DNA from: Clostridia bacterium
GTDB lineage: Bacteria > Bacillota > Clostridia > Oscillospirales > Acutalibacteraceae
Assembly (NCBI GenBank): GCA_017454485.1
Contig: JAFTCX010000067.1
Coordinates: 1 to 39,119 of the forward strand
Reading direction: 5' to 3'
Length of the DNA stretch: 39,119 nucleotides
Shown here: one piece after another, positions 30,615-38,903 of the stretch
How the letters are laid out: every line of letters starts with the position of its first letter
Position numbering within the stretch: position 1 is the stretch's first letter
The notes under the pieces: generated by a model
The model's input: the letters and a program-made list of their open reading frames with translations, nothing else
Database searches by the model: none
Told to the model about the DNA's origin: nothing
Made by a program: the position numbers and the translations under genes

Positions 30615-32354
30615 TTACTCCATCCCCCGATACAGCTTTGCGTAAATGCCGCCCTTTTGCAGCAGCTCCTCGTGTGTGCCGGTCTCCTCAATCCCGTTTT
30701 CCGTGAGCACAAAAATGCGCGCGGCGTTGCGGACGGTGGACAGGCGGTGGGCGATGGTGAAGGTCGTGCGGCCCTTGGCGAGGGTGGCAAGCGAATGCTT
30801 GACAAGCTGTTCGCTTTCGTTGTCGAGCGCGCTGGTGGCCTCGTCGAGCACGAGTACCGGCGGATTTTTCAAAAACACGCGCGCGATGGAAATGCGCTGC
30901 TTCTGCCCGCCGGACAACCGCACGCCGCGTTCGCCGACCTCGGTGTCATAGCCCTGCGGCAGGCGGGAAATGAAGTCGTGCGCGTCCGCAAGAACAGCCG
31001 CTTCGATGAGCGCGTCCTCGCTTGCATCGGGGCTGCCGTAAAGGATGTTTTCGCGGATTGTGCCCGAAAACAGATAGACGTCCTGGTCAACCACGCCGAT
31101 GGCGCTGCGCAATTCGCCGAGAGAAAGGTCGGCGATGTTGTGCCCGTCCAGCAAAATCTGTCCGCCGTCGGTGTCGTAAAAGCGCGAAAGCAGGCTGCAC
31201 ATGGTGGTTTTTCCGCTGCCGGAGGGGCCGACGATGGCCACGTTTTCGCCGGGATGAACGGTGAGGTTCAGGTGCGTGAGCACATTATGCGCCTCGTTAT
31301 AGGCGAAGGTGACGTCGCGAAATTCCACAGCGCCCGCAACGTTTGCCAGCGTTTTTGTCTCGTTCAGATAGCCGCGTTCGGGTGTGACGTCCATCACCTG
31401 AGCAAAACGGGCAATGCCGGTCATACCCTTTTCAAACTGTTCGGTGAATTCCACAATGCGCTTGATCGCGGCGATGAGCATGGCAACGTATAGGAAATAT
31501 GCGGTGTAGTCCGCGGCGGTGATCTTGCCGCGCATGAGAAACACGCCGCCGAGCAGGATCATTACAACGTACATCAGTCCGTCAAAAAAGCGCACCATCG
31601 CGTTCAGCCGCGCCATATAGCGGTAGGACGCCTTTTGCACTTTACTGAGCTTTGTGCTTTCGGCGTTGAACTTTGCGCCCTCTGCGTTTTCGCCGGAAAA
31701 GGATTTCACCACGCGGATGCCGAGCAGGGCGGTCTCTGTTTTTGCGTTGACCTCGCCGGCGATCTCGCGGCGTTCCTGAAAGACCTTGCGCATTTTTTTG
31801 CGGAAATACATGGTGCCGAAGAACATGAACGGCAGCAGCACAAACGCGCAGACCGTCAGCGGCAGATTGATTGTGCAAAGGAAGACGAAGGCGGCGATCA
31901 CCTTGACAAAGAAGATGAAGAATTCCTCCGGACAGTGGTGGGAAAACTCCGAAATGTCAAACAGGTCGGTCGTGATGCGCGCCATGAGCTGACCGATCTT
32001 CGTGGTGTCGTAATACCCCAGCGGCACCCGCAGCAGATGAGCGAACATATCCTCGCGCATATCCTTTTCAATGTCCACGCCCATGGAGTGACCGACAAAG
32101 ATCATATAGTAGCCGGCGAGCATGTCCACCCCCTTCAGAAAGGCGTACAGCGCCGCGGAGATGAGCACAAGGCGCAGCGTCAGCGCGGCGGGATTTTCGA
32201 TCGCCACGGCGGCGATGCGGCGCACGAGGATGGGCAGCACGATCTCGTTGAGCGTAGTCAGCGCGGCGCAGAACAGATCGAGCAGGGCTATGCGCTTATG
32301 CTTGAGATAATACGGGAAAAACCGCCGTTTGAGATCGATCTTTTTTTCGGGCAT
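30615..32354 (-). CDS. ABC exporter, fused membrane and ATPase domains
   Basis: About 579 residues. Residues ~1-320 are a type IV exporter membrane domain with six spans (FFPYYLKHKRIALLDLFCAAL, TLRLVLISAALYAFL, VIAAFVFLCTINLPLTV, YVVMILLGGVFLMRG among them). The ATPase domain follows, with Walker A GPSGSGKTT near 376, Q-loop VDQDVYLFSG, signature RLSGGQKQRISIA, Walker B VLVLDEATSALD and the switch AHRLST. A homodimeric MsbA/Sav1866-type half transporter exporting lipids, drugs or peptides; the substrate is not evident. Start chosen at ATG 32354: GAGGTGA lies 5 bases upstream, while the longer GTG start at 32363 is part of that site. Just downstream of the ArsC-like gene, so co-transcribed with it. 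Confidence 0.92.
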   Translation of the reverse strand: MPEKKIDLKRRFFPYYLKHKRIALLDLFCAALTTLNEIVLPILVRRIAAVAIENPAALTLRLVLISAALYAFLKGVDMLAGYYMIFVGHSMGVDIEKDMREDMFAHLLRVPLGYYDTTKIGQLMARITTDLFDISEFSHHCPEEFFIFFVKVIAAFVFLCTINLPLTVCAFVLLPFMFFGTMYFRKKMRKVFQERREIAGEVNAKTETALLGIRVVKSFSGENAEGAKFNAESTKLSKVQKASYRYMARLNAMVRFFDGLMYVVMILLGGVFLMRGKITAADYTAYFLYVAMLIAAIKRIVEFTEQFEKGMTGIARFAQVMDVTPERGYLNETKTLANVAGAVEFRDVTFAYNEAHNVLTHLNLTVHPGENVAIVGPSGSGKTTMCSLLSRFYDTDGGQILLDGHNIADLSLGELRSAIGVVDQDVYLFSGTIRENILYGSPDASEDALIEAAVLADAHDFISRLPQGYDTEVGERGVRLSGGQKQRISIARVFLKNPPVLVLDEATSALDNESEQLVKHSLATLAKGRTTFTIAHRLSTVRNAARIFVLTENGIEETGTHEELLQKGGIYAKLYRGME

Positions 32355-32364
32355 ACCGTTCACC

Positions 32365-32715
32365 TCATTTCAAAAGCGCTTCCCATTCTGCGGGACGAAA
32401 GCCGACGAGCACGCGGTCGCCGCAGATCAGCAGCGGACGCTTGACAAGCATCCCGTCGGACGCAAGCAGCAAAAGCTGCTCCTCTTCGCTCATAGAAGGC
32501 AGCTTGTCCTTGAGCTGTAAATTTTTATACAGCAGACCGCTCGTGTTGAAAAAGCGCTTGAGCGGCAGACCGCTTTGCGCGTGCCATGTTTTGAGCTCGT
32601 CATAGCTCGGCTTTTCTTCTTTGATGTTGCGTGCGGTAAAGACCGCGCCGTTTTCTTCCAAAAAGCTTTTCGCTTTTTTACAGGTGGAGCACTTGGGATA
32701 TTCCAGAAACAGCAT
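32365..32715 (-). CDS. ArsC/Spx-family thioredoxin-fold protein
   Basis: 116 residues, ATG after AAGGGTGATC. Thioredoxin-like fold with a C9-x2-C12 pair (YPKCSTCKKAKSFLEENG), then the family's RNIKEEKPSYDELKTW, the NTSGLLYK block and KRPLLICGDRVLVGFRPAEW at the end. The CxxC and this C-terminal KRP-x-L motif place it in the ArsC/Spx/YffB group. Arsenate reductases of this group use a single Cys and three Arg, while Spx binds RNA polymerase through a Gly that is not evident here, so a YffB-like redox protein or thiol reductase is most likely. First gene of a two-gene unit with the ABC exporter, 10 bp apart. A possible -10 (TATACT, minus strand) lies near 32742. Confidence 0.88.
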   Translation of the reverse strand: MLFLEYPKCSTCKKAKSFLEENGAVFTARNIKEEKPSYDELKTWHAQSGLPLKRFFNTSGLLYKNLQLKDKLPSMSEEEQLLLLASDGMLVKRPLLICGDRVLVGFRPAEWEALLK

Positions 32716-32802
32716 AAGATCACCCTTTCAAACAGATGCTTCAGTATACCATAAAAAACAGAAAAAAGCTACGTTTTGCGCTTTTTGTTTAATCATTTTT
32801 AA

Positions 32803-32831
32803 TTGACCGCACCTGCCAAACATGGTAAGAT
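32803..32831 (+). promoter_or_regulatory. Lipase promoter
   Basis: TTGACC (32803-32808), 17-bp spacer, TAAGAT (32826-32831). Confidence 0.68.
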
Positions 32832-32854
32832 GTGCCTTGGAAGGAGATGGTCCC

Positions 32855-34012
32855 GTGAAAGCGATCACCCATCAAGTACTTTATAAACTGCTCAGCCTTG
32901 CGCTGGCCCTTGCCCTGCTGTTCGGCATCAGCGGCAAAAGCATCAAGCTTTCCGGCGAGGACTGGAAAACGAACTATGCCTATGTGTTTGTGCACGGGCT
33001 TTCCGGCTGGGGCAGCTACGACACGGTTTATAAGCTCATGCCGTACTGGGGCATGCTCGGCGGCGACCTGATGGAATATTTGAACCAAAAGGGCTTTCAT
33101 ACCTATGCCGCGTCGGTTGCGCCGACCGACAGCGCGTGGGATCGCGCGTGTGAGCTTTATGCCCAGCTCACCGGCACACGGGTGGATTACGGCAAGGCGC
33201 ACAGCGAACGCTGCGGCCACGAGCGCTATGGCACAGACTTTACCGGGCGCGCACTGATTCCGGCGTTCAGCAGCAAAAACAAGATCAATCTGCTCGGACA
33301 TTCCTTCGGCGGCGCAACGGTGCGTATGTTTGCGTCCATGATGGCGAACGGCAGCGCCGAAGAGAAAAAGGCGACGCCGAAAAAGGAGCTTTCGCCGTAT
33401 TTTGCCGGCGGCAAGGCCGACTGGATCTACAGCGTGACAACGCTTGCCGCGCCGCACAACGGCACAACGGCCTATGTCCATGAGGGCGACCCCAAAGAGG
33501 AGCAGTCGCTGCTGCAAAAAATGATGGACAAATTCCAGAAGGAGCCGGACCGTCCGGAAAACGACACGGCGGATTATGATATGACGATCGACCACGCGCT
33601 GGCGCTCAACAAGACGCTGCCGATCAGCAATTCCACCTATTACTTCTCCTTCGCCTGCTCTTCCACAAAAAAGCAGGCGGACGGCACCTACGCCGCGATC
33701 AACAGCAAAACGGAGCCGATGTTCCGCTCTTCGGCAAACCGGCTCGGCAAGCTGAAGGGCGTCACAGAGGGCGGCTTTGTGTTTGACGAAAGCTGGCGCG
33801 AAAACGACGGACTGGTCAACACGATTTCCGCCAAGGCGCCCATCGGACAGCCGCAGCAGGCGTTTGACGAAAACAAGATCACGCGCGGCGTCTGGAACAT
33901 TATGCCGGTGTATGAAGGCGACCACATGTCGCTTGAGGGCGGTTTTGTCGTCAATATCAACGACATCAAGCCGTTATATGTCGATCATTTGAGTATGATT
34001 AATAGTCTGTAG
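32855..34012 (+). CDS. Secreted lipase, family I.5-like (staphylococcal/Geobacillus type)
   Basis: 385 residues. GTG at 32855 is the start (GGAAGGAGAT 5 bases upstream); an earlier in-frame ATG at 32822 overlaps the -10 box. Signal peptide ~1-27 (hydrophobic LLSLALALALLFG). Alpha/beta hydrolase: oxyanion FVHGLSGWG near 45, TDSAWDRACELYAQL and TRVDYGKAHSERCGHERYG (lid and metal-site region of I.5 lipases), nucleophile GHSFGG (S150), SVTTLAAPHNGTT, ENDGLVNT, and the catalytic histidine in EGDHMSLEG (H357). The whole order matches Geobacillus thermostable lipases. Hydrolyses acylglycerols outside the cell. Its last codons and TAG stop lie within a heptad array. Confidence 0.92.
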   Translation: MKAITHQVLYKLLSLALALALLFGISGKSIKLSGEDWKTNYAYVFVHGLSGWGSYDTVYKLMPYWGMLGGDLMEYLNQKGFHTYAASVAPTDSAWDRACELYAQLTGTRVDYGKAHSERCGHERYGTDFTGRALIPAFSSKNKINLLGHSFGGATVRMFASMMANGSAEEKKATPKKELSPYFAGGKADWIYSVTTLAAPHNGTTAYVHEGDPKEEQSLLQKMMDKFQKEPDRPENDTADYDMTIDHALALNKTLPISNSTYYFSFACSSTKKQADGTYAAINSKTEPMFRSSANRLGKLKGVTEGGFVFDESWRENDGLVNTISAKAPIGQPQQAFDENKITRGVWNIMPVYEGDHMSLEGGFVVNINDIKPLYVDHLSMINSL

Positions 34013-34044
34013 TCGATAGTCTGTAGTCTGTAGTCGATAGTCAA
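34003..34044. repeat. Heptad array (TAGTCTG / TAGTCGA)
   Basis: TAGTCTG, TAGTCGA, TAGTCTG twice, TAGTCGA, TAGTCAA. The lipase stop TAG (34010-34012) begins the second unit. Confidence 0.92.
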
Positions 34045-34055
34045 TAGCAATGGGA

Positions 34056-34090
34056 AACCCCACCGTGGAATTTAAATCCACGGTGGGGTT
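34056..34090. terminator. Bidirectional hairpin between convergent genes
   Basis: AACCCCACCGTGGA (34056-34069)/TCCACGGTGGGGTT (34077-34090), 14-bp perfect stem, flanked on each side by a heptad array. It has no T-tract, so termination strength is uncertain. Confidence 0.78.
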
Positions 34091-34095
34091 GCTAA

Positions 34096-34137
34096 TAGCT
34101 AACAGCTAACAGCTACCGACTACCGACTAACGACTAT
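34096..34137. repeat. Heptad array (CAGCTAA / CGACTAA)
   Basis: TAGCTAA, CAGCTAA, CAGCTAC, CGACTAC, CGACTAA, CGACTAT. The stop codon of the YfcC-type gene (34134-34136, minus strand) lies in the last unit. Confidence 0.92.
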
Positions 34138-35639
34138 TTATATCCGATTGCGACGGCGAAGAGCATGAACGCGACGGACACGATTGCTTCCAGCAAAAAG
34201 AGCTTTGCGCTCCATTTCAGCCACTTGCGGTAGGAGACCCCGATCATGCCGATGGCGATGATCATCAGGCCGCTTGTCGGATACAGCAGATTCGTAAAGC
34301 CGTCCGCAAAGCAGAAGGTGATCACCATCGACTGGCGCGTCAGACCGAGCAGATCGCACAAAATCGACATCAGCGGCACAACGAGAAACGCCTTGGCTGT
34401 GCCGGAGCCGATGAAGAATTCCAGCAGCGCGATGAACAAAAACATCAGCAGAATCACGCCGTAGGGCGAAAGCCCCTGCATTGCGCCGCTCAGGGCGTTG
34501 AGCATGGTGTGCATGATCATGCCCTCGTCCAGCACATAGGTGATCGCAAGAATGAACACGATCAGCGGCACCACCGGCAAAATGGTTTTCACACCCTCGC
34601 CGAACGCGCCAAGCAGCTTTTTGCCGCGCAGCCCTGCCGCTTTTCCGGCGAGCAGACCGCCCACCGGGAAGAAGATCGCCATACAGGCCATCGAGCCGTA
34701 GCTGCCAACCGTTTCCAGCAGCGCGTTTTCACTTTTTGCGCTGAACAGGCTGACAATGAACGCGCCGAGTGTGCCGGCCAGCACGCAGCACAGCGAGATC
34801 ACGAACACGCGCGTGGCCTTGGCGACGTTTTTGTCGTGCAGCGTTTTTTGGCATTCCTCCAGCGGATAGCGCTCACGCAGCGCGTCGTCGGTTGCAAACG
34901 CCGGCGATTTTTCCGGGTGCTTTTCGATCTTTTTGGCATAGAAGATCAAAAAGCCGGTCAGCGTGGCATAGACGGCCGCAAAAATGATCAGACGCAGCCA
35001 CATGCCGGACAGTACCTGCAGACCCGCGAGCTTTTGCACGGTGATGACGTTGAAGGGATTGAAGGTCGCCGCCGTAAAGCCGAACGCCACGGCAACAAAG
35101 CTCATCCCGACGCCGGTCAGCGAATCCCAGCCCATGGCGAGCGAGATGGCGACCGCGATCGGCACAAGGGTCAGGCTTTCTTCCAGAATGCCGGCGGTCG
35201 AGCTGAGAAACATGCACGCGAAGGTCATCACGGCAATGAGCAAAAACCGCCGCTTTGAAAAGCGGTTCACGATCGCCGCCATCAGATATTTCAGCACCCC
35301 GATCCGGTCAAGAATCAAAAACGTGCCGCCGACGAGGATCAGGATCGCGATGATCGCAAGGCCGGTGACCGCGTTGCCGCTGGTGAACGCCAGCACGGGG
35401 GAGAGCGCGATCTTCCAGATCGGTATGCGGTAGTCCGGGTTTTCCGTATAGGTGCCTGCGATGACGGAGCCGTTTTCATCCAGCGAAAACTGACCGCGCG
35501 GCAGCACCTGGGTCAGCGTTCCTGCCACAACAAGGATGAATACCAGCAGCAACGCGATGCCGAAGAGCGTTTTTTTGTCGATGTTCAGCCCTTCCTGCTT
35601 TTTCTGCGGTTCCTGCGTTTTGACCGTGTTCGGTTCCAT
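34134..35639 (-). CDS. YfcC/DcuC-family membrane transporter
   Basis: 501 residues, ATG at 35639 chosen (GTGGGGATC upstream; a GTG 12 bases earlier is inside it). A basic N-terminal tail, then ~12 spans. Typical pieces of the C4-dicarboxylate anaerobic carrier/YfcC family are VLPRGQFSLDENG in the first loop, the re-entrant-type FGFTAATFNPFNVITVQ in the first half, and the mirrored GSGTAKAFLVVPLMSILCDLLG and DGFTNLLYPTSGLM in the second. Members take up or exchange carboxylates, amino acids or peptides; the substrate here is unknown. Convergent with the lipase gene. Promoter at 35703-35731. Confidence 0.85.
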   Translation of the reverse strand: MEPNTVKTQEPQKKQEGLNIDKKTLFGIALLLVFILVVAGTLTQVLPRGQFSLDENGSVIAGTYTENPDYRIPIWKIALSPVLAFTSGNAVTGLAIIAILILVGGTFLILDRIGVLKYLMAAIVNRFSKRRFLLIAVMTFACMFLSSTAGILEESLTLVPIAVAISLAMGWDSLTGVGMSFVAVAFGFTAATFNPFNVITVQKLAGLQVLSGMWLRLIIFAAVYATLTGFLIFYAKKIEKHPEKSPAFATDDALRERYPLEECQKTLHDKNVAKATRVFVISLCCVLAGTLGAFIVSLFSAKSENALLETVGSYGSMACMAIFFPVGGLLAGKAAGLRGKKLLGAFGEGVKTILPVVPLIVFILAITYVLDEGMIMHTMLNALSGAMQGLSPYGVILLMFLFIALLEFFIGSGTAKAFLVVPLMSILCDLLGLTRQSMVITFCFADGFTNLLYPTSGLMIIAIGMIGVSYRKWLKWSAKLFLLEAIVSVAFMLFAVAIGYK

Positions 35640-35702
35640 GAAGATCCCCACTTTCCGAGTGTAAGTACCCGCTGGTGAATATTTATGCGATTTTATACAC
35701 GG

Positions 35703-35731
35703 ATTATATCATGTATATTCACAAAACGCAA
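35703..35731 (-). promoter_or_regulatory. Promoter of the YfcC-type gene
   Basis: Minus strand TTGCGT (35731-35726), 17-bp spacer, TATAAT (35708-35703). GTGAATAT (from 35674) and ATATTCAC (to about 35723) flank it as an inverted repeat, a possible operator. Confidence 0.72.
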
Positions 35732-35760
35732 GCGTTTTTTCAAAATGGACGCCACGCTGC

Positions 35761-35789
35761 TTGCGTTTTTGCGCAAAGTCTGCTATAAT
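35761..35789 (+). promoter_or_regulatory. Promoter of the small membrane protein gene
   Basis: TTGCGT (35761-35766), 17-bp spacer, TATAAT (35784-35789). Confidence 0.72.
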
Positions 35790-35808
35790 GCTGCATGGAG
35801 GCGATGGT

Positions 35809-36327
35809 ATGAAGAAGAAACAAACCCTGCCGCTGGTGCTCAGCGGTGCGCTGAGCGCGGTTTTGCTCGGCGTGATGGATCTTTTCCTGCTGCCCGCAAT
35901 CGAACGGGCCGCCGGCGGCCTTCGCTGCTTTGATCTGCAGCTTTCCGGCTATGATTTTGAGACGGCGCGCGCGTTTGTGCAAGCGCTTTCCGCACAGGGG
36001 CGGCAGCTTTATCTGTTTGCGTATCTTCCCGTGGATTTTGTTTTTATCGCCGCATACACCGTATTTTTTGTGCTGGTGCTGAAACGGCTGTCTGCGCCGC
36101 GGGCAATGGTTGTTTGGCCGGCGGTGCTGGCCGCGAGCGATTTTTGCGAAAACTGCTGCACGGCGGTTTTACTGTGCGGCTTTGAGCGGCTTTCGCCCGC
36201 AACTGTTGCGGTGTTCGGCAAGGTGACCGGGTTCAAATCGCTGATGATGTACGCCGTGTTTGTGGCGCTGGTGATCAGTGCGGTTCGCTTTTTGCTGAAC
36301 AGGCGCAAGGTACGGCGTGCGGCGTAA
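35809..36327 (+). CDS. Small polytopic membrane protein, unknown
   Basis: 172 residues; ATG at 35809 after TGGAGGCGATGG, since the earlier ATG at 35761 would overlap the promoter. Four hydrophobic segments: residues ~8-26, ~66-88, ~98-118 and ~138-158. A soluble, probably external loop sits between the first two (FDLQLSGYDFETARAFVQALS). Notable are paired acidic/Cys residues in ASDFCENCC. Ends basic (NRRKVRRAA, positive-inside). No family recognised with confidence; the size and layout resemble small DUF-type membrane proteins. Transcribed alone from its own promoter, divergent from the YfcC-type transporter. The 209 bp that follow hold no supported gene. Confidence 0.72.
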   Translation: MKKKQTLPLVLSGALSAVLLGVMDLFLLPAIERAAGGLRCFDLQLSGYDFETARAFVQALSAQGRQLYLFAYLPVDFVFIAAYTVFFVLVLKRLSAPRAMVVWPAVLAASDFCENCCTAVLLCGFERLSPATVAVFGKVTGFKSLMMYAVFVALVISAVRFLLNRRKVRRAA

Positions 36328-36536
36328 CAGAAAGCATAGAGAAAAACCGCTCCCATTGACAGCGCGGCACAGGCGCCGTCCTCTGTCTTGTCGACCGTTT
36401 CCTCGTTTTTGATCGGGAGAACCTGATCGTTTCCATCTGAATGATATAAACATTCTCTTTGTGAGCGAATGATCCGGACAGCACGCCGCGCTATGAAAAC
36501 ACTTATGTATATGCCATTCTGAAAGAAGGAAAAAGA

Positions 36537-37271
36537 GTGAAAATGAAAGCTTTTGAGAACTACAGCACACATATTCGCAGCACACGGAGAGAACTTCTTT
36601 TTGAGTATTTTCTGCCTCTGCTCGCGGAGTTTTTGATACTGATCCTGTGCATGGTGCCTTTCAGATTGCTGAAGGCGCTTGGCCCTATGATCGAAGAGCC
36701 GGCCCTGGTCGGCGAAGAACAGACCAAGCCCACGGCCGGCAGGCTGGCGTTCGGCGTCGTCGCGCTGGCGCTATGGTTTGTTTTTACGTTTATCGCGTCA
36801 CGAGCGGCGAAAAAAGACAAGCACTACGCATCTTCGTTTTTCGGGTTTGCGGCGGGGATCCTGCTGTGGCAGTTCATCGGTGAAATCTCATGGCATTATT
36901 CGGTGGGCGGGGTCCATTTCGTTCCGTTTGAAAGCGTAACGACCTTCCCGATCGCATGTATGTTCATCCTGTTGCTGATTTACGGCAAAAAACACCACAG
37001 CTTTGACTGGGGCGTCTGGTGTATGCTTCTCTCGTTTGCGTTCAACTGGATGGGACATTACGTGATGGAGGGCACTTATCCGTTTGTCGCATCCATGGTG
37101 GATCAACATACATGGTACATCGGCGCTTCGCTTGCGGCAGGCAGCTGCTGTCTGATCTACAGCATCGTATTTCTGCTGTTTCGCGTCAAAACCAGACGGG
37201 GCAGACTCCTTGCCTCTATGTTGACGTACATCTCCATCGGTGTGATTGCTTTCGGCCTCATGGAAGGATAA
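36537..37271 (+). CDS. Polytopic membrane protein, unknown
   Basis: 244 residues. GTG at 36537 has AAGGA six bases upstream; ATG at 36543 is the alternative. About seven spans, beginning FEYFLPLLAEFLILILCMVPF. The second cytosolic/external loop is acidic (MIEEPALVGEEQTK). Residues of note are in WQFIGEISWHYSVGG, HFVPFESVTTFP, FNWMGHYVMEGTYP and DQHTWYIG: several His, Glu and Trp at membrane edges, which suggest metal binding or a membrane enzyme, but no family is recognised. Stands between two monocistronic genes, and the next gene starts 93 bp downstream. Base composition is slightly AT-richer than the mfd-suf block. Confidence 0.72.
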   Translation: MKMKAFENYSTHIRSTRRELLFEYFLPLLAEFLILILCMVPFRLLKALGPMIEEPALVGEEQTKPTAGRLAFGVVALALWFVFTFIASRAAKKDKHYASSFFGFAAGILLWQFIGEISWHYSVGGVHFVPFESVTTFPIACMFILLLIYGKKHHSFDWGVWCMLLSFAFNWMGHYVMEGTYPFVASMVDQHTWYIGASLAAGSCCLIYSIVFLLFRVKTRRGRLLASMLTYISIGVIAFGLMEG

Positions 37272-37364
37272 CGGGCAGCATTACGAAGCGGACTGGTTTT
37301 TTTTAGAAAACAGGAAAGAAACCGAGGACTGCTTTATGAAAAAAATAAATTCTGCGGAGGCAAT

Positions 37365-38810
37365 ATGATGAAAAACAAGCGATTGAAATCAGCGGCAAAA
37401 CGAAAAAACATGAAAAAGGTTTTATGTGTAACGGTCAGTATTGTAATGCTGCTCGGCATATGCGGCGGATTTCCGGCTACGGCAGCATCCGACTATACAA
37501 TCGTATCGCCGTATGAGGACGTTGTATGGAGCGGAGATCACGCATGGGGCGCATACAAAGGCGTTCTTCATTCGCATACGACCTGGAGCGATGCCGATGA
37601 GGATCTCCCGACAATGGTAAAGGAATATTATTCTCTCGGTTATGACTTTCTCGCCAACAGCGATCACGCTGTTACAGGCGTTGCGTGGAACAAAGAACCC
37701 GAGCTTGTGTCTCCGTATTGGTATCAGTATTTTCTGGGCAACAAGCTGAGTGTGCTTACCGATGAAGAGTACGAGGCGATCACTTCCGGCACCTACAACA
37801 ACAGGGGTTACGGTATGACCTGCATCACCGGCGCAAATGAGCTGAACCATCTTACGCTCTCAAAAAATCATGTGAACGGATATTTTCTTCCAAGCGGCGT
37901 CGGCAACGGATTTGCCGGGTATTATCCGGGGAAGAATATTACGGACCCCTCGGGCTATGTCAGTGAAAATGAGGTCGGTATTGAAAACGCCTTAAGATTT
38001 GTGGAAGACAACGGCGCGCTTTCTCATATCAATCACCCCGGGGACGTGCTTGATTCCACCAGACATCCCGAGGTCGTAACAGATCCTGAAACGATCGGCT
38101 TTTACGGCGATCTTCTGCTGAAATACAAGAGCTGTCTCGGAATAGAAGCGCTCAACGAAGTCAACAGCGTAACGCGCTATGACAGAGTCCTGTGGGATCA
38201 GCTTCTTATGTACTGCCTGCCCTATGGCAAAACCGTCATCGGCTTCAGCAATACGGACGCCCATTCTCTTCTCAACTGCGACAGCTCTTTCAGCGTATTC
38301 ATGATGAAAGAGAACACACAGGAAGAAGTAAAAAAGACCATGCAGTCGGGCGCTTTCTTCTGTGTGTCGAAGTGCCTTCCGGGAAACGACGTTTATGAGA
38401 TAGGTCCCAAAGAGGATATTGACGTCAGAGGCAAGGGTATCCCATATCCGATGTTCAACAGCGTTGAAGTCAACGGGCACAAGGTTTCTGTCACTGTCGA
38501 AAACGCTGATGAAATACAGTGGATCGCGAACGGCAAAGTCATCATGAAGGGCAAAGTAGGCGCAGATCCGATCGTTCTGGATCTTGACGCTGTTGAAGGC
38601 AGCGAGGATTTTCGGTATATAAGAGCAGAGATCTTAGGGGAAGGCGGAATTTGTCTGACGCAGGCGCTTGTGATCGACGACGGAACACAGCCGCTTGCAT
38701 TTCATGCAAAAGCGCACACGCCGAGCCTTATTGAAAGAATCATCCTGTTCCTGCGCGGATTGAAGCTTTACAACATCTTTGTTGAGATCTTCCGCGCTGT
38801 TAGAAAATAA
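37365..38810 (+). CDS. Secreted PHP-domain metallo-phosphoesterase-like protein
   Basis: 481 residues, ATG after GCGGAGG. Exported: basic N-terminus (KRKNMKK), hydrophobic stretch to ~36 and ATAASD as a likely cleavage site. PHP fold motifs: GVLHSHTTWSDAD (H69, H71; motif I), DFLANSDHA (D100, H101; motif II), GALSHINHPGD (motif III) and GFSNTDAHS (motif IV), the residues that bind two or three metal ions. Intracellular PHP proteins hydrolyse phosphoesters; secreted ones are poorly known. A C-terminal beta-type domain covers ~375-450 (VEVNGHKVSVTVENADEIQWI). It ends in an amphipathic, basic helix (LIERIILFLRGLKLYNIFVEIFRAVRK in part), functionally reminiscent of, but not matching, the CxxCG tails elsewhere in the window. 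Confidence 0.85.
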   Translation: MMKNKRLKSAAKRKNMKKVLCVTVSIVMLLGICGGFPATAASDYTIVSPYEDVVWSGDHAWGAYKGVLHSHTTWSDADEDLPTMVKEYYSLGYDFLANSDHAVTGVAWNKEPELVSPYWYQYFLGNKLSVLTDEEYEAITSGTYNNRGYGMTCITGANELNHLTLSKNHVNGYFLPSGVGNGFAGYYPGKNITDPSGYVSENEVGIENALRFVEDNGALSHINHPGDVLDSTRHPEVVTDPETIGFYGDLLLKYKSCLGIEALNEVNSVTRYDRVLWDQLLMYCLPYGKTVIGFSNTDAHSLLNCDSSFSVFMMKENTQEEVKKTMQSGAFFCVSKCLPGNDVYEIGPKEDIDVRGKGIPYPMFNSVEVNGHKVSVTVENADEIQWIANGKVIMKGKVGADPIVLDLDAVEGSEDFRYIRAEILGEGGICLTQALVIDDGTQPLAFHAKAHTPSLIERIILFLRGLKLYNIFVEIFRAVRK

Positions 38811-38847
38811 GATTAATACATCATTTTCCGCTGAAAATTTCACACAT

Positions 38848-38899
38848 TCGACAGACCTCCGTCTCTTTGGTATGATAAAGACACCAAAGAAACGGAGGT
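38848..38899 (+). promoter_or_regulatory. Promoter set inside a 17-bp palindrome
   Basis: TCGACA (38848-38853), 17-bp spacer, TATGAT (38871-38876). ACCTCCGT-C-TCTTTGGT (38855-38871) and ACCAAAGA-A-ACGGAGGT (38883-38899) are inverted, with one mismatch and an 11-bp centre that holds most of the -10 box. The right arm contains the ribosome binding site ACGGAGG of the short frame at 38904. It may also terminate the PHP gene. Confidence 0.6.
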
Positions 38900-38903
38900 T
38901 TTC

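Noticed and set aside
36328-36536. Gene remnant (plus-strand STPRYENTYVYAILKEGKRVK just before 36537)
   Set aside because: The short stretch reads protein-like but has a stop upstream and no start or homologous family I can name. Not enough to annotate.
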